A DNA stretch of 64,000 nt from Proteles cristata cristata (taxonomy: Eukaryota > Chordata > Mammalia > Carnivora > Hyaenidae): positions 1-64,000 of the forward strand of contig JAESUZ010005088.1 in the NCBI GenBank assembly GCA_017311185.1, written 5' to 3'. Numbering within the stretch: the first letter of the stretch is position 1; every line of letters begins with the position of its first letter. Shown in pieces: positions 23,030 through 35,137 of this stretch. Under the pieces are notes generated by a model. The model was given only the letters and a program-made list of their open reading frames with translations. It searched no databases and had not been told where the DNA came from. A program made the position numbers and the translations under genes.

Positions 23030-23860
23030 CACATTTTAGTTTGTGGGAGGATTGAGTTGAAAGTGCAGAGAGTTCTCATGTGCTCCCTCCCATTCAGTTT
23101 CCCCTATTATGAGCACCTTGCGTTAGTGTAGTATATTGTTATGGTTGATGAACCAGTGTTGGTAACTTCTTAAAAACTGAGGTCTGTAGTTTATATTAAG
23201 GTTCAGACTTCATGTTGTATGTCCTGTGGATTTGACAAATGTTTAATAACATGTATCTACCATTACAGTATCATACAGAGTAGTTTCATTGCTCTAAATA
23301 TACCTTGTGCACCACCTCTTCGTCCCTCCCTCTCTTTCCAAGCCTCTTGCAACCAGTGATATTTTTATTGTCTCCATAATTTTGCCTTCTCCAGATGTCA
23401 TATAGTTGGAATCATAGAGTATGTAGCCCTTTTAGATTAGCTTCTTTTGCTCTGCAAGACACATTTAAGGGTCCTCTGTGTTGCTTTGTGCCTTGATAGC
23501 TTAATTCTCTTTATCCATGGCAGTATTCCATTGTCTGAATGTACTGCGGTTTATCCATTCATCTGAAGTACATCTTTGTTGTTCTAGGTGTTGTCAATTA
23601 TGAATAAAGGTGCTATAAACATTTGTGTGCAGGTTTTGTGTGGAGATAAGTTTCCAATGCATTGGATAAATGCCGAGGAATGTGATTTATGATTGTATGG
23701 GTAACAGTATATGTAGTTTTGTAAGAAACTGCCATACTGTCTTCCAAAGTTTCTGTACCGTTTTGCTTCCCGAGAGCAGTGAATGGGAGTTCCTGTTGCT
23801 CCACATCCTTGCTAGGGTTCGGTGTTGTCATTGTGTTGGATTTTAGCCCTTTTTGTTTAT
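23030..23860 (+). mobile_element. L1M 3' end fragment
   Basis: TATCATACAGAGTAGTTTCA, GTCATATAGTTGGAATCATA, TATGAATAAAGGTGCTATAA and TGTTGCTCCACATCCTTGCT follow the order of old L1 3' sequence. No intact reading frame remains. Confidence 0.88.
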
Positions 23861-24061
23861 TAAAAAAATTGTAAATAACTACTTAATGATCTGATTACAC
23901 TTTTTAAAAAATGGGCATAATTCTTGTATAATGATGGTATTAATCTGTTGTTCGTGTAAAATGTAGTATTAATTTTTCACTGATTCTATGCACATGTTAT
24001 TTCCACTCAGTTACCCTGTGTTCTTTACTTCGCAAAAGACTTCATTTTATTTATTCTATTA
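23861..24061. other. AT-rich sequence after the L1
   Basis: May be further decayed L1; not decidable by eye. Confidence 0.3.
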
Positions 24062-24254
24062 ATTTTTAAAAACTGTTTATATATTTGGGGGGAGGGGAAG
24101 GTCAGAGAGAGAGAGGGAGACAAAGAATTCTGAAGCACGCTCTAGGCTCTGAGCTGTCAGCACAGAGCCCGACATGGGACTTGAACCCAAGTACCATGAG
24201 ATCGTGACCTAAGCCGAAGTCGGATGATTAACCTACTGAGCCACTCAGGCACCC
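24062..24254 (-). mobile_element. CAN-SINE (felid type), diverged
   Basis: Antisense, with GGTCAGAGAGAGAGAG, CAGCACAGAGCCCGAC and head CACTCAGGCACCC. Confidence 0.88.
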
Positions 24255-25255
24255 TCAGAATATTTCATTTTGAAGGGAAAGGGATGCTTTGAATTTTTTG
24301 AAATCCACTCATTTTACCAAAGATCATTATTTGCTAGTTATTTATAGATATGATAATTTGTATTAATTTCTTTACTGCGAAGCCATTTATGGAATGGGCG
24401 AGAGACTCAGAATGGGGAAATTGGATCCTGTCCTTGGAATTTATAATATATTTAGTAATTATTCCAGCAGTGACTATTTGAGGGCATGTTATGGGGCAGA
24501 TGTCATGCCCTTCCGAGACGAAGCTGAAATTACTTCCCAGCTACATTTATTTAGAGCAGTTTTGACTTTGCATGTATCCAGTTACTTATTAGAATTTAAC
24601 ATCAACTTAACTCTGCTTTTTGTCTACCTAGAGTTTTGGTTGTGAGGATGATTTAGATAGGCTCTCCTGGTGGTTGTGCAGTTTATTAATTCCTGTCAGG
24701 AATTCTTAACTCAGCTTTTATCAGGGTCTGGATTGAGTATCAGTACAAGTCATGGTTTTCCCCTCCGAGCAAAGTTAGTGAATGTTTGGCTACATACCCA
24801 CAAAACAGAATCGTGGTAGTTTATGGAACTCCTGAATCCTATCCCTGGACCTCTCTCCATCAAGACCTGTTCTGTGAGCCCTAACCCTCTGTTTGAATTA
24901 CCTTTGCATTTCTTATTTTTGGCAGATTTCCTTTACTTGAATAGCGCGGTGTGAGGCCACTGACTTGTACGGAGCCCCGTGCGCCTTGCTGTTTGCGTCC
25001 TGGACGGTTCTCTCAGGAGTTTGCAGAGTTTTGCCCACACGGCACCTTTCTGAGGACCAAGAGGAGAACCTTTTCTCAGCTCTTGGGACCAGAAAGAACT
25101 AACCCCGCTGAGCAGTGTGGTTTGTTTTTAACCAGCGGATCTAGTCCTGTGACTGATCACATTTGCTTTGAGCTATTTGCTTATAAAATTTTGGCCACAT
25201 CTAAAGAAGGTTTAAAATGAACCTGAACACCTCATTCATGGTTTTAGTTTTTTCT
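24255..25255. other. Single-copy sequence
   Basis: Two open frames of 83 and 89 codons on the plus strand resemble no known protein. No repeat seen. Confidence 0.45.
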
Positions 25256-25430
25256 TTTCAAGTTTATTTATTTTGAGGGGGCAGTGACAGAGAGAGATAG
25301 AGAGACAGAGAGAGAAAGAGAAGAGAGAGAGAGTCCCCAAGCTCTGGACTTGATCTCATGAACTTCTAGATCATGACCTGAGCCAAAATCAAGAGTCGGA
25401 TGCTTAACCAACTGAGCCACCCAGGTGCCC
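25256..25430 (-). mobile_element. CAN-SINE, internally deleted
   Basis: Tail, GA block at about 25290-25333, then a jump to the tRNA-like part; head CCACCCAGGTGCCC. Confidence 0.88.
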
Positions 25431-25509
25431 TGGTTTCATCGTTTTCATCTCTTTCCTACAATGCCCTGCAGTTTTCCTTTGTCTCAAGGAACAGAGAAGC
25501 TATGTAGGA

Positions 25510-25680
25510 GGTGTAGTTAGAGGTCAGGCTCTGTAGCCTGTATCACCTGTGAGACTCGGTGTGACCGGAGGACACACACCTCTTTCACCCTTGTGTGCTC
25601 AGAGTCCTCTTCTGTAGATCACGCCTACTCTGTGTGGCTACTGAGCAGTATGTTGTCCTGGTGGGTGCTGAATAAATCTT
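25510..25680 (+). mobile_element. MIR fragment
   Basis: GTCAGGCTCTGTAGCCTG, CCTGTGAGACTCGG and GGTGCTGAATAAA follow the MIR order. Confidence 0.5.
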
Positions 25681-25873
25681 AGCTTTGTTATCCTCTCACT
25701 TCCCTTATCTATTTTAAGTTTTATTCTATATTGTATAAATCTCAGTAAGCTGCATTAAGTAGACCCTTTTAAAAATAAGCTAGCCTTTATATTTCCCCTG
25801 GCTCCTGTTTGTTTTTTATACAAAGGTTTAATTTCTGCCTAAAGACAATCATTAAAGAAATTATATAGGAGGG

Positions 25874-26201
25874 TGCTGTGGACTGAATTGTGTTCTTCCA
25901 AGTTCACTAGGCTCTAAGCTGCAGCGTTTTGTTTGGTATTTGGAGGTAAGGCCTTTGGAAGGTAATTAGGTTCAGATGAAGTCACGAGGGTGTCGGTCCA
26001 TGATGAGAGAAAGAGACCAGAGCTCCTGCTGTTCCCCACACCCCCACTCCCACACCCCCACATTGTGAGGACACAGAGAGAAGGCAGGGAACCATATAGG
26101 ATGGAGCTTCGATTTTGGACTTCTCTGTGCCCAGAACTGCCCTGTTTTTAAAGCCACCCAATTTATGGTACTCTGTTGCAGCAGCCTGAGCAGACTAATT
26201 C
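25874..26201 (+). mobile_element. MLT1-type MaLR LTR
   Basis: TGCTGTGGACTGAATTGTG at the start, TATTTGGAGGTAAGGCCTTT, AAGCCACCCAATTTATGGTA and GCAGCCTGAGCAGACTAAT at the end match MLT1 landmarks. Old and diverged, with no internal part seen. Confidence 0.85.
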
Positions 26202-27221
26202 GGAGTAAATTTCACACATGCAGAGTAAAAGGTGATCAGTAGCTTATCACGGAGGTTGAGCTTTCCTGGAGTGAAGTGGGGATTATGCTTCTGTTTACAG
26301 AAGGCTTTACGCCTACGGGACAGCCTTCCCCAACCTCTGGTTTGGTCCGCACAGCTACTGTATGCAGGAGACTGAGCCGATGCTGGTTTCTCACGTTGTG
26401 AAATGAGAGAGCCAAGCCTAGAGAAGTTAATTGAGTTACATACATTTACAGTTTCCATTTTGAAAGTGGCTAAGCCTCTTAGTAGCTGTTTTTCTTACTT
26501 CTCTATCCATTGTTCCTTTCATGACCATTTTAATATTGGCAGCTCAGTCTTCTAATCCTTTGCCTTAGAAAGAACATAACCTTTATTTTTAGCCCTTGTT
26601 CGGAACATTATTTTCAAAGTGAAGAGAGATACCTCCCAGTTTTTACATTTTAACATGGGAATGGAAACATCTATGGTGAACTTGTTGAATTTATCTTTCC
26701 TGTCTCAGAGAGAATTTATGAAGTCTTTGGCCTGCTGGTTAGATTTGAAGTATAAAATTTCTGTGAAGTATCATAAAGCTAAACACTGTGATGGTACTTG
26801 AAATAGTATTTGTGACATTTTATCCTTTTATTTTGGGCAAGAAATTGGTTTGCATTCAGTCTTGCTGGTGAGTGTCTAGAATGTAGGTGTTATTTGGCAT
26901 TATCCAGTCAGAAGATTGCTTGTGTTCATTTTAGTTAAGGTGATTTGAGTATGTCTTGAACAAAGGGATAAAATAGACATGTTAGAAGCTACAAACTCTC
27001 AGCAGTTAAAAAGGAAAAAAAATCCGGCTCACAGCCCCAACCTAAACCACCTTTCATTCTGAAAGAATTCTGGATCCCTACAAAGTTTAATATTTATTAG
27101 CTGTCAGGACATACTGTATTTGCTCCATTTCCCATTAAATTTTAACAGAGAAACTAAAAAAATCAATTCTTTATTTCCTGATGATAAAAATGATTCATTT
27201 GAGGCTAAAACCTTAGAGTAC
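26202..27221. other. Single-copy sequence
   Basis: No repeat or exon recognised. Open frames on the minus strand near 26195-26458 resemble nothing known. Confidence 0.45.
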
Positions 27222-27345
27222 ATTTAAAAAACTTTATTGAGATAAAAATTCCATAACAGACAATTCACCCTTTGAAAGAGTGTACAAATCACTGGTTTTT
27301 AGTATATTTTAGAGTTGTGCAACCATCACCACAGTATAATGAGGA
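27222..27345 (+). mobile_element. L1M 3' UTR fragment
   Basis: ACTTTATTGAGATAAAAATTCC, ACTGGTTTTTAGTATATTTT and GTTGTGCAACCATCACCACA are old L1 3' motifs. Confidence 0.75.
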
Positions 27346-28059
27346 ATACATTCTTATATGGCAGTTTCTGGTGATTAATTGACTACTCCTAGATAATATT
27401 TGATGTGTAAATCTGTACTTTTGTGCATAAGAATATAACTTAATTATATATGGCTTTACTATTACAGTATATAATTGACTGAAGGCATTCAAACTCCACT
27501 TTTGTGGACAGTGGTCTGAAGTAGCTTAGCTTCTGCCCAGAGCTATTCAGCCCTTTTGTGACTGCTGACTCCTTTAAGGTAGAGAAAGCAGTTGTGAATA
27601 TGGTGTGAAAACGGGATGTAGTCTCTTTCAGCATATTATTTGGAGAAACTGCAACTTTTCTACAGCGTTGTTTTACATTTGGTGCACTCAAAATATGTTA
27701 GACATTTGCCATTTTCAGCAGTTTGTGTTAAAGATTTTTTCCTTTGTTAATAGAAAGGCAGCCAGCCCTTATGTCTCAGATTAGGGGAATTTCTTAGTGT
27801 TGATTCCCAGATGGTTCATAAAATTCAAGTGGGCCCTTAGGCTGCTGGGTAATCATACTTTCTTTTCCCAGTTCACTCACTCACCAAGGTTCCTACATGA
27901 CTCTTTAGTACTTTCTTCTTTTGTACTTCCTCTTGTCTTCACGCTGGGTTTCTTGCTTCAGCTAGAAAAACCAACAGTCAGAAGGAACTTTCTCAGACAC
28001 CCACTACATTGACCTACCTTGCAGCATAGACTCCGCCTGCCTGGCCGCTTTTATAGGTA
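27346..28059. other. Single-copy sequence
   Basis: No feature recognised. Confidence 0.4.
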
Positions 28060-28880
28060 GAACAGCTATTCTCAAGCTCTCTAAGGGCCAGGCCAGTCTA
28101 GCCCATTCCACTCTCTGAGATGCCACACTCTGCTCTTTCATATCATTCATGTTTCAGTCTCTATTGGATCATTCCCAACAATATACACATGTGCTCCTTC
28201 TAGCTTGAAACAAAAAACCCCAATCCTTTTTTGGCCCCACTTCCCCTGAGAGCTTTTGCTTGTTTCTCTACTCCTCTTTGCAGCAAAACATCTCAACAAG
28301 AATTTTTGTACTTAATTTCTCCAGTTCTCTTCTCCTCTTTCAGATCAGTCCATCACCCATCATGCCAGGGAGACTGCTCGTGAAGATTACTGCCTGTTTT
28401 CCTCTGCTTGGAATATATTTTCCCAGATTTCTGTGTGGCCTCACTCTCAAGTCTCAGGGGAGCTTGTATTGACCCTTGGTCTCTGCTCGCAGTTCGCTTC
28501 ACCCTGTCCTGTGTTTTCCCTAGAGTGTTGTCTTGTCACATAATACTCATGTATTTGTTTCCATTGCTTATTGTTCCTCCCAGTAGAGGATAAAGTCCTG
28601 AAGGGCAGGGATTTTCATCTGTATAGTTCACTGATGTCTCTCCAGCGCGTACAGCAGTAACTGACACTGTTACAGGAGATGTCTGATAAATAATTTGTCG
28701 AGTCTCTACACTGTGCCCTAGGACTCAGGGTTTTAAAACAGATCTAAATGAATATAACTAAAAATTTTATCTCTAGTCCAGACCTACTCAGCTGCTTACT
28801 TCACATCTCCATGTGGATGCCTCATTATCATCTAAAACTTAACATGTCCATATGTAACTCGTGATGCTTTTCACTAGACC
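28060..28880 (+). mobile_element. L2 fragments
   Basis: TCTGCTTGGAATATATTTTC, TTCCTCCCAGTAGAGGATAA, CTGAAGGGCAGGGATTTTCA and, further on, CACATCTCCATGTGGATGC match parts of L2 in an out-of-order arrangement suggesting two pieces joined near 28700. Confidence 0.7.
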
Positions 28881-30239
28881 ACACAGAGTTGTGTGGTTTT
28901 TACTTTTTGACTTCTTCCTCTAGTAGGGTTTTAACTTGTCAGCTCTTTTCTTTGGTGTAAAAATTGTACCACCTGGAGTGTTAGAGGTAGGCTGGGACAA
29001 TCTTAGAATCATTTAGTTTCGCCTGGCACCTTGAAAGCAGACTTCAGAAGAAGAGGGAATGGGGAACAGCAGGTGCTTTTGGGGGGGGGGTGCCCTGTGG
29101 GAAAACAAGGCTTTGGGGAGCCATGTCTAGTTAGAGACAGTAGGCACAGGAAAGCTCATAGGAAAGGAAATGTAGCTCCCTTTTTGAACACTGAAAACAA
29201 TTCTGAACAGGACTCTACCAATTAAAAGAAGTCAGTGTCCATTATTTTGTTGGCCTTAATAACTTTTTAACTGTGAATTCCCTACAACGGTTAGTTAGTA
29301 GTTTATTGTTTGATACTTGGAAATATGATTTTAGCTTTCAAAGTAAGGAAGTACGAATATTTGCTATGGAAACTTTGATCTAAAAATATTTTAATTGTTA
29401 TGTACTTAGCAAATAATAAAATATTTTTAAGAAAGCGTTTCTAAGTGTAATGCGTAAACTATTGGATTAGGAAATGCATACTTAAAAGTTTTTCTCGGGA
29501 TAATATAATCAGCCATCTTAAAATCCTAACTTAAAATGTAGGGTTTTAGTGACACATGGAGTTAGTAGCATCTCCTCCATCAAGGCTGATCAGGTCATAT
29601 GGCATAATAAATACTGAGGCGGCTTTCTTAAAACTGGGTTTAAGTTGGCAATTACATTTACTCTAGCTGCCAGTAAATTATTAGATTTCTTGCCCATGAA
29701 ACTCTTTCAAAGAATCTTACCCTTATAATGTGTGTTATTAGTTTACAGGGCAATGCTTGGATGCTGTAGGCAGACTTGTGAGTTAGAGAAATTTCTAGTG
29801 ATTTACTGTATACACACATACACACAGTTTAGTATTATATTTCTCTAGGTGATGATAGAGATCAAAGGAACTTGCAGTAATGTTTCTTTTTTCTGGAACC
29901 AGGGGACCAGCAGAACAATCCTGTTTAATTTAATTTAGTGCTAGTGGTATTATAAAGGGAATGAAATTGTGATCACACCGTGCCAAGACAACCCAATTAA
30001 TCAGTAAAAAACTTTGTTCATATTCTGTAGATGGGGAAAGGTGGAGGAATTTGCCTGAAGTTTTTACTTTTTAACTGAGCTTCCTTTATGCATCCAGAAC
30101 ATTACAGTGCATTAATGAGGGTCTGTTTTTAATAGTTTAGTATGTGGTAGGTCTGTGATAAAGAGAGCGATCCAGTCCTTAGTTTACAAGCCTGATGATA
30201 TTACCTTTCTTTTTTGTAACACTAAATACTTAGAACTTC
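28881..30239. other. Single-copy sequence
   Basis: Contains a G-run at 29082-29091. No repeat or exon recognised. Confidence 0.45.
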
Positions 30240-30335
30240 ATCCTCAGTGTGATCTCTTGAGCTAGGACTGTGATTCCCACTTAACAGAGGTGAAAATAGC
30301 TGAGAGGTCAGGTTACTCCACTCACTGCCCCCTTG
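30240..30335 (+). mobile_element. MIR fragment
   Basis: CCCACTTAACAGAGGTGAAAA and GCTGAGAGGTCAGGTTACTC resemble the MIR core. Confidence 0.5.
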
Positions 30336-30551
30336 ATACCTAGTTTTGATTTTCCATGTCTAATGTTATCTTCTACACCACAGCCTCCAGACTTAGTGAA
30401 GTGGATGATAAAGAAATAGCTACAGTGGACCACTGGGAGATTTCTATAGACCAAATGTGATAGAATATGTAGACGTAGAGAAGGAGGTAGGGAGAGCTTA
30501 TGCTTTGAATGTGGTTGATTTTGTTAGATGTCTTTGATGAAGTTTTGGGGG

Positions 30552-31244
30552 TGATGGAGGGATTCGTGGGATCCAGAGCCGGTGGCCAAGAAAGAATTCT
30601 TGATGATGTCTTTGGTACAAAAAGGTAACTTTATTAAAGCACTGGAACAGGACCCTTGGGCAGGAAGAGCTGCACTCTGGCCAGGTGACCAGGGAGAGGG
30701 AGTTTCCAAAGAGACTTTCACATGCTAAAGACTTACTGGAGGCCTAGCTGTTGTCAGGCTAAGGTTGTTTTTCCCTGTAGCCAAGCATTAACGTTAAGAC
30801 CTCAGACCAGAGGGAGTTCCTGGACTTCAGGCTATGATGGTATTGCCTTTTTATGGTAAACTGGTGGGGACCCTTATCAGTTTAAACCCCCCCCCCCTTT
30901 TTTTTGTCCTTCCCTGTTTTTGAGTAGCCTGGAGTGTCAGAGGCATATCATGAAAGTCCCACCTTGGGGGTGTAGGGCATGTGTTAGCCTGCAAGTTTGG
31001 CCCATGCTCCCTCATCACTTTGACCTTTCAGAAGATGCTCAGTAGGTTTGTTTTGGCCATATTTAAATATGTATTTTTTTTCTTTGTGTAAGGGGTGTAT
31101 TAGAGAGTTGTTTTGAGAGGTATGATAATTTCGCTGTACTTTTTCCAGTAATATGCCTTTAAAAATGAAAACATTTAATCTCATTTCAGTTTTTCAGTTT
31201 CTCTGGAGAACCTCAATTTGGTCTATTGGGGGTTAAGTTTTACA
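30552..31244 (-). mobile_element. Solo LTR of an endogenous retrovirus (class I-like)
   Basis: Read on the minus strand it begins TGTAAAACTTAACCCCC and ends CCCTCCATCA, the TG...CA pattern of LTRs. A poly(A) signal AATAAA lies at about 30630-30635 in the expected place before the U5-like part. Flanking GGGG at 30548-30551 and 31245-31248 would be a 4-base target duplication, which fits gammaretrovirus-like elements. No primer-binding site, gag, pol or env sequence adjoins it. The name of the family is not known to me. Boundaries are my reading; the G-rich flanks make the duplication weak evidence. Confidence 0.65.
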
Positions 31245-31325
31245 GGGGCCAGGGAGAGTGTTTTGTTCAGGGTTGGCTTAAAAAAAAAATGAATTTCAGC
31301 ATTTAATACTAAAATACAAGGAAGT

Positions 31326-31532
31326 GGGGTGCCTTGGTGGGTCAGTCGGTTAAGTGTCTGACTTTGGCCCGGGTCATGATCTCACAGTTTGTGAGTTCCA
31401 GCCCCGAATCCAGCTCTGTGCTCACAGCTCAGAGCCTGGATCCTGCTTCGGATTCTGTGTCTCGCTCCCCTTCCCCGCTCACGCTTTCTTTTCTCTTCTC
31501 TCTTTCTCTTAAAAATAAATAAACATTAAAAA
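31326..31532 (+). mobile_element. CAN-SINE (felid type)
   Basis: Starts GGGGTGCCTTGGTGGGTCAG and ends AATAAATAAACATTAAAA. Target duplication AAAATACAAGGAAG at 31312-31325 and 31533-31546. Confidence 0.95.
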
Positions 31533-31723
31533 AAAATACAAGGAAGCAAAAGCTTGGTTTAGTGGCAATGCTAGGATTACTTTTACTTGTTTAAGTTAAT
31601 ATTCCCTTGGTAAATCAATCATTTCCAGTTCTTGATGGATGAATTTAACTGAAAACAGGTTGCGAATTACATTAATTTACATGAATTGTGTGCCAAGTAT
31701 GAGCATGTAGGAAAAGAAACTTT

Positions 31724-31925
31724 TAAAACTAATGCTTATTTATTTTTGAGAGAGAAAGAGAGCATGAGAGGGCTAGGGACAGAGATAGAGGGAGACACAG
31801 AATCCAAGCAGGCTCCTGGCTCTCAGCTGTCAGCACAGAGCCCAGTGTGGGGTCTGAACTCACAATGCATGATCAACTGAGTAGAAGTGGATGCTTAACC
31901 AACTGAGCCACCCATGCGCTCCCCC
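31724..31925 (-). mobile_element. CAN-SINE (felid type), diverged
   Basis: Antisense with head CCACCCATGCGCTCCCC. It forms an inverted pair with the copy ending at 31532. Confidence 0.9.
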
Positions 31926-32524
31926 CAATTTTTTTTTTTTTACTGTAAGTAGATGTGGCTTGATCATGCAGATTTTACCAATTTTCCCCTTATGTGTTTT
32001 CTTCTAAGATTACATTAATATTTTACATATGGACATGGGGTGTTCAGGTTCTCTTATAATTAGCTAACTTCAATTGATGGAGAATTTATTCTGGTTTTCA
32101 GAGCAATAGAAACTATAAGTAAAAATTTACTTAGAAGCTAATAAGTAAATTTATATTTCTTTAACTTACCAATTTGCACTTGAACAGGTTTTAGTTAAAA
32201 AGACTGCTTGAAAACTGCTTAAATTGAAGGCATCTGTGAATTATGTATCGGAACTCAGAAGGTTAGCTCTAAATATCTGGACTAGTAAGGGAGTTTCTAA
32301 TTCACTTTTGGTATTTACGTTCTCAAGGTGGCCAGCTTGTCTTTTGAGTTCATTGCTTTTTCAGGAGCCAAGATGATTGGTGATCTTGCCATTAGGGGAA
32401 AGTGGGATTGGAGGATATGAAATTGTACTTGACCTTGATTGTCTTTTGTAGGAGCCACAGTGATCAGTTAGCCAAGTACTTTTGAACTTGATTATTGCCT
32501 AATTGACCATTCTTGTGTGTGTAT
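31926..32524. other. Single-copy sequence
   Basis: No feature recognised apart from a T-run at about 31930. Confidence 0.4.
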
Positions 32525-32782
32525 TTTTTTAGAGTTTTATTTCTGAGAGAGAGAGAGAGAGGGGGAGGGAGCGAGGGAGAGAGAGGGAGAGAGGGAGAGA
32601 GAGACAGACAGCATGAGCAGGGGAGGGTCAGAGAGAGAGTGAGACACAGAATCTGAAACAGGCTCCAGGCTCTGAGCTAGCTGTTAGCACAGAACCTGAT
32701 GCGGTGCTCGAACCCACAAACTGTGAGATCATGACCTGAGCCGAAGTCAGAGGCTCAACCGATTGAGCCACCCAGGCGCCCC
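32525..32782 (-). mobile_element. CAN-SINE (felid type) with expanded GA/GGGA block
   Basis: Purine block at about 32545-32610, GAAACAGGC in the body, complete head CCACCCAGGCGCCCC. Possible target duplication around TTCTTGT / CTCTTGT. Confidence 0.93.
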
Positions 32783-32983
32783 TCTTGTTTATTTTTTAAA
32801 AATCTTAGTATAAGTGGAGTTCTTTGTTTTGTGTTTGCTGTAAGATCGACACTTGTTGCTAATATACTTATTTGACAAATGATTTCATAAGCTTGTGTGT
32901 TTTAGTATTAATTTCGTTATGTGAAAGGAAGGAAGGGCTTTTTGTTTATGCCCAGGATACTTTTTAAAATGAGAAACAAGGTA

Positions 32984-33190
32984 GGGGCGCCTGGGTGGCT
33001 TAGTCGGTTAAGCGTCCGACTTTCGCTTAGGTCATGATCTCACGGTTCGTGGGTTCGAGCCCTGCGTCGGGCTCTGTGCTGACTGCCAGCTCAGAGCCTG
33101 GAGCCTGTTTCAGTCTTGACTCCCTCTCTCTCTGACCCTCCCCTGCTCACGCTGTCTCTCTCTCTCTCCTAGAAATAAAAAAAATAAATA
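32984..33190 (+). mobile_element. Young-type CAN-SINE, first of a tandem pair
   Basis: GGCTTAGTCGGTTAAGCG, TTTCGCTTAGGTC and CTCCTAGAAATAAA states. Preceded by AAAATGAGAAACAAG (32966-32980) and followed by another copy of it at 33190-33204. Confidence 0.97.
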
Positions 33191-33203
33191 AAATGAGAAA
33201 CAA

Positions 33204-33428
33204 GGGGCGCCTGGGTGGCTTAGTCGGTTAAGCGTCCGACTTTCGCTTAGGTCATGATCTCACAGTTCGTGGGTTCGAGCCCTGCGTCGGGCTCTGTGCT
33301 GACTGCCAGCTCGGAGCCTGGAGCCTGTTTCAGTCTGTGACTCCCTCTTTCTCTAACCCTCCCCTGTTCACGCTGTCTGTCTCTCTCTCTCTCCTAGAAA
33401 TAAATAAAACATTAAAAAAAAATAAAAT
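33204..33428 (+). mobile_element. Young-type CAN-SINE, second of a tandem pair
   Basis: Same subgroup and orientation as its neighbour, differing at several sites (for example TCAGTCTGTGACTCC against TCAGTCTTGACTCC). Followed by a third AAAATGAGAAACAA at 33429-33442. Confidence 0.97.
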
Positions 33429-33442
33429 AAAATGAGAAACAA

Positions 33443-34079
33443 TTCCTTATTTAATCACACTGGCTTGATGCCACTGGGTGTAGCAAAGTTGTATATACTT
33501 AAAAGAGGATGAAGTTTTAATATGCCTAATGTATTATTGGTAGATTGATTTGGTTACTGAAGTATGCTTCAAAATGAAGGCTTTTGGCACTCTTTGAACC
33601 ATGTAAAATTTAAGTCCTGTTTTAGCACCAGTGACTCTAATGGAAATTTTATTTAGTATCTGTCTTTTATTACTAAAATCCTCTAAACCCAACTGTAAAA
33701 AACTAAAAACTTAGTACTTTAAACTTGTTAAATAGTATTGTTAACCTAGCTTTCAAAGAGGGCTTATGGGGGTAAACTCATTTGATTTCTGGTTTTTTTT
33801 TTAATTGAGATTAGGTTTAATAGCCCTATGGAGCCATAGTTGTTCCTTTTTTTTTTTCAATACTAAGTCAGAGAGGTAGATACACTTTGTTTTTTGTTTT
33901 CTGCCATAAGTGAATATTTTTTTCTTTTATACATTTAATGGTATTCTGTCCAAAGCAGCATCAGTAACTCTGGGGGATGGTTCCCTCTAGACTACAGCAG
34001 ACAGACTGTCAGGTTATCATTGTATCGTCAAAGGTTTGTGGAGAAGCCCCCTCCCCTTTATTCTCTTGTCTCTCTCTTT
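33443..34079. other. Single-copy AT-rich sequence
   Basis: No feature recognised. Confidence 0.4.
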
Positions 34080-34186
34080 TTAAAAAATATTTATTTATTT
34101 AGGTAATCTCTACACCCAACATGGGGCTCAAACTCACGAGCCCAAGATCGAGTCTCATGCTCTGTGGACCTAGCCAGCCATCCCCC
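34080..34186 (-). mobile_element. Old CAN-SINE (short type)
   Basis: TAGGTAATCTCTACACCCAA, CATGGGGCTCAAACTCACGA and AGCCAGCCATCCC are the hallmarks. Confidence 0.85.
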
Positions 34187-34456
34187 CTCCTTTTCTCTTT
34201 AGGAGAGTTCAGCAACTTAATTTCTCTAGTCCTTAAGGAGAATTATTGAATCTAACTAGTGCCCCTTGGCGCCACTCTCAAGCAGAGAATGAGGGAAAAG
34301 TGAAGAACAAGTCTGGAGGGAGAAATGGGATGAAAAGGAAAAACAGAGAGGCAGGGAGGTGCACGTGTGTGGTGTTGAGTTGTGGAATGCCTGGAAAGTG
34401 GCTGTGGGGCAGGGGAGGGGGTGCCACTTGACTTCACTGGGCCCCCATCCTCTCTC

Positions 34457-34670
34457 TCTTTTTTTTTTAAATGTTTTATTTATTTCTGAGAGACAGAGAC
34501 CGTGTGAGCAGGGAAGGGTCAGAGAGAGAGAGGGAGATACAGAATCTGAAGCAGCCTTCAGGCTCTGAGCTGTCAGCACAGAGCCCGACGTGGGGCTCAA
34601 ATCCATGAACTGTGAGATCATGACCCGAGCCGAAGTCGGACGCTTAACCGACTGAGCCACCCAGGTGCCC
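34457..34670 (-). mobile_element. CAN-SINE (felid type)
   Basis: Antisense and full length. Target duplication CCCATCCTCT at 34444-34453 and 34671-34680. Confidence 0.94.
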
Positions 34671-34917
34671 CCCATCCTCTTTCTACTTGTATGTGTGCAA
34701 GCATTGGTGTTCCCAATCATGTAGGCATTTGATACCTAAAATATTGGTAATTTGTAACATTTGGTACATTTGGCTTATGAAGTTATTCAGTTGAAGTTTG
34801 GTGACTTGTTCTAATAGAGCTTTAGAGTCCTGTTTTTTTGTTTTTTTGTTTTTTTAAAGGTGAAGAAAGCAAGGCACAGAATTGGTAAAATAATAGAACC
34901 TAATTTCTTTCCTTTCT

Positions 34918-35137
34918 TTTTAAAATTTTTTTAAAAATGTTTACTTTTGAGACAGAGAGAGAGAAGGAGAACGTGGGGTCGGGGTGCGCAGAGAGAAAGG
35001 GAGACACAGAATCTGAAGCAGGCTCCAGGCTCTGAGCTGTCAGCACAGAGCCTGACATGAGGCCCAAACTCACAAGGTGAGATGATGACTTGAACCAAAG
35101 TCAGATGCTTAACCAGCTGAGCTACCCAGGCGCCCCC
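34918..35137 (-). mobile_element. CAN-SINE (felid type), outer or inner of a joined pair
   Basis: Antisense, head CTACCCAGGCGCCCC. It is joined directly to the tail of the next copy. Confidence 0.93.

Noticed and set aside
23613..23831. 72-codon minus frame
   Set aside because: Lies within the old L1M 3' fragment.
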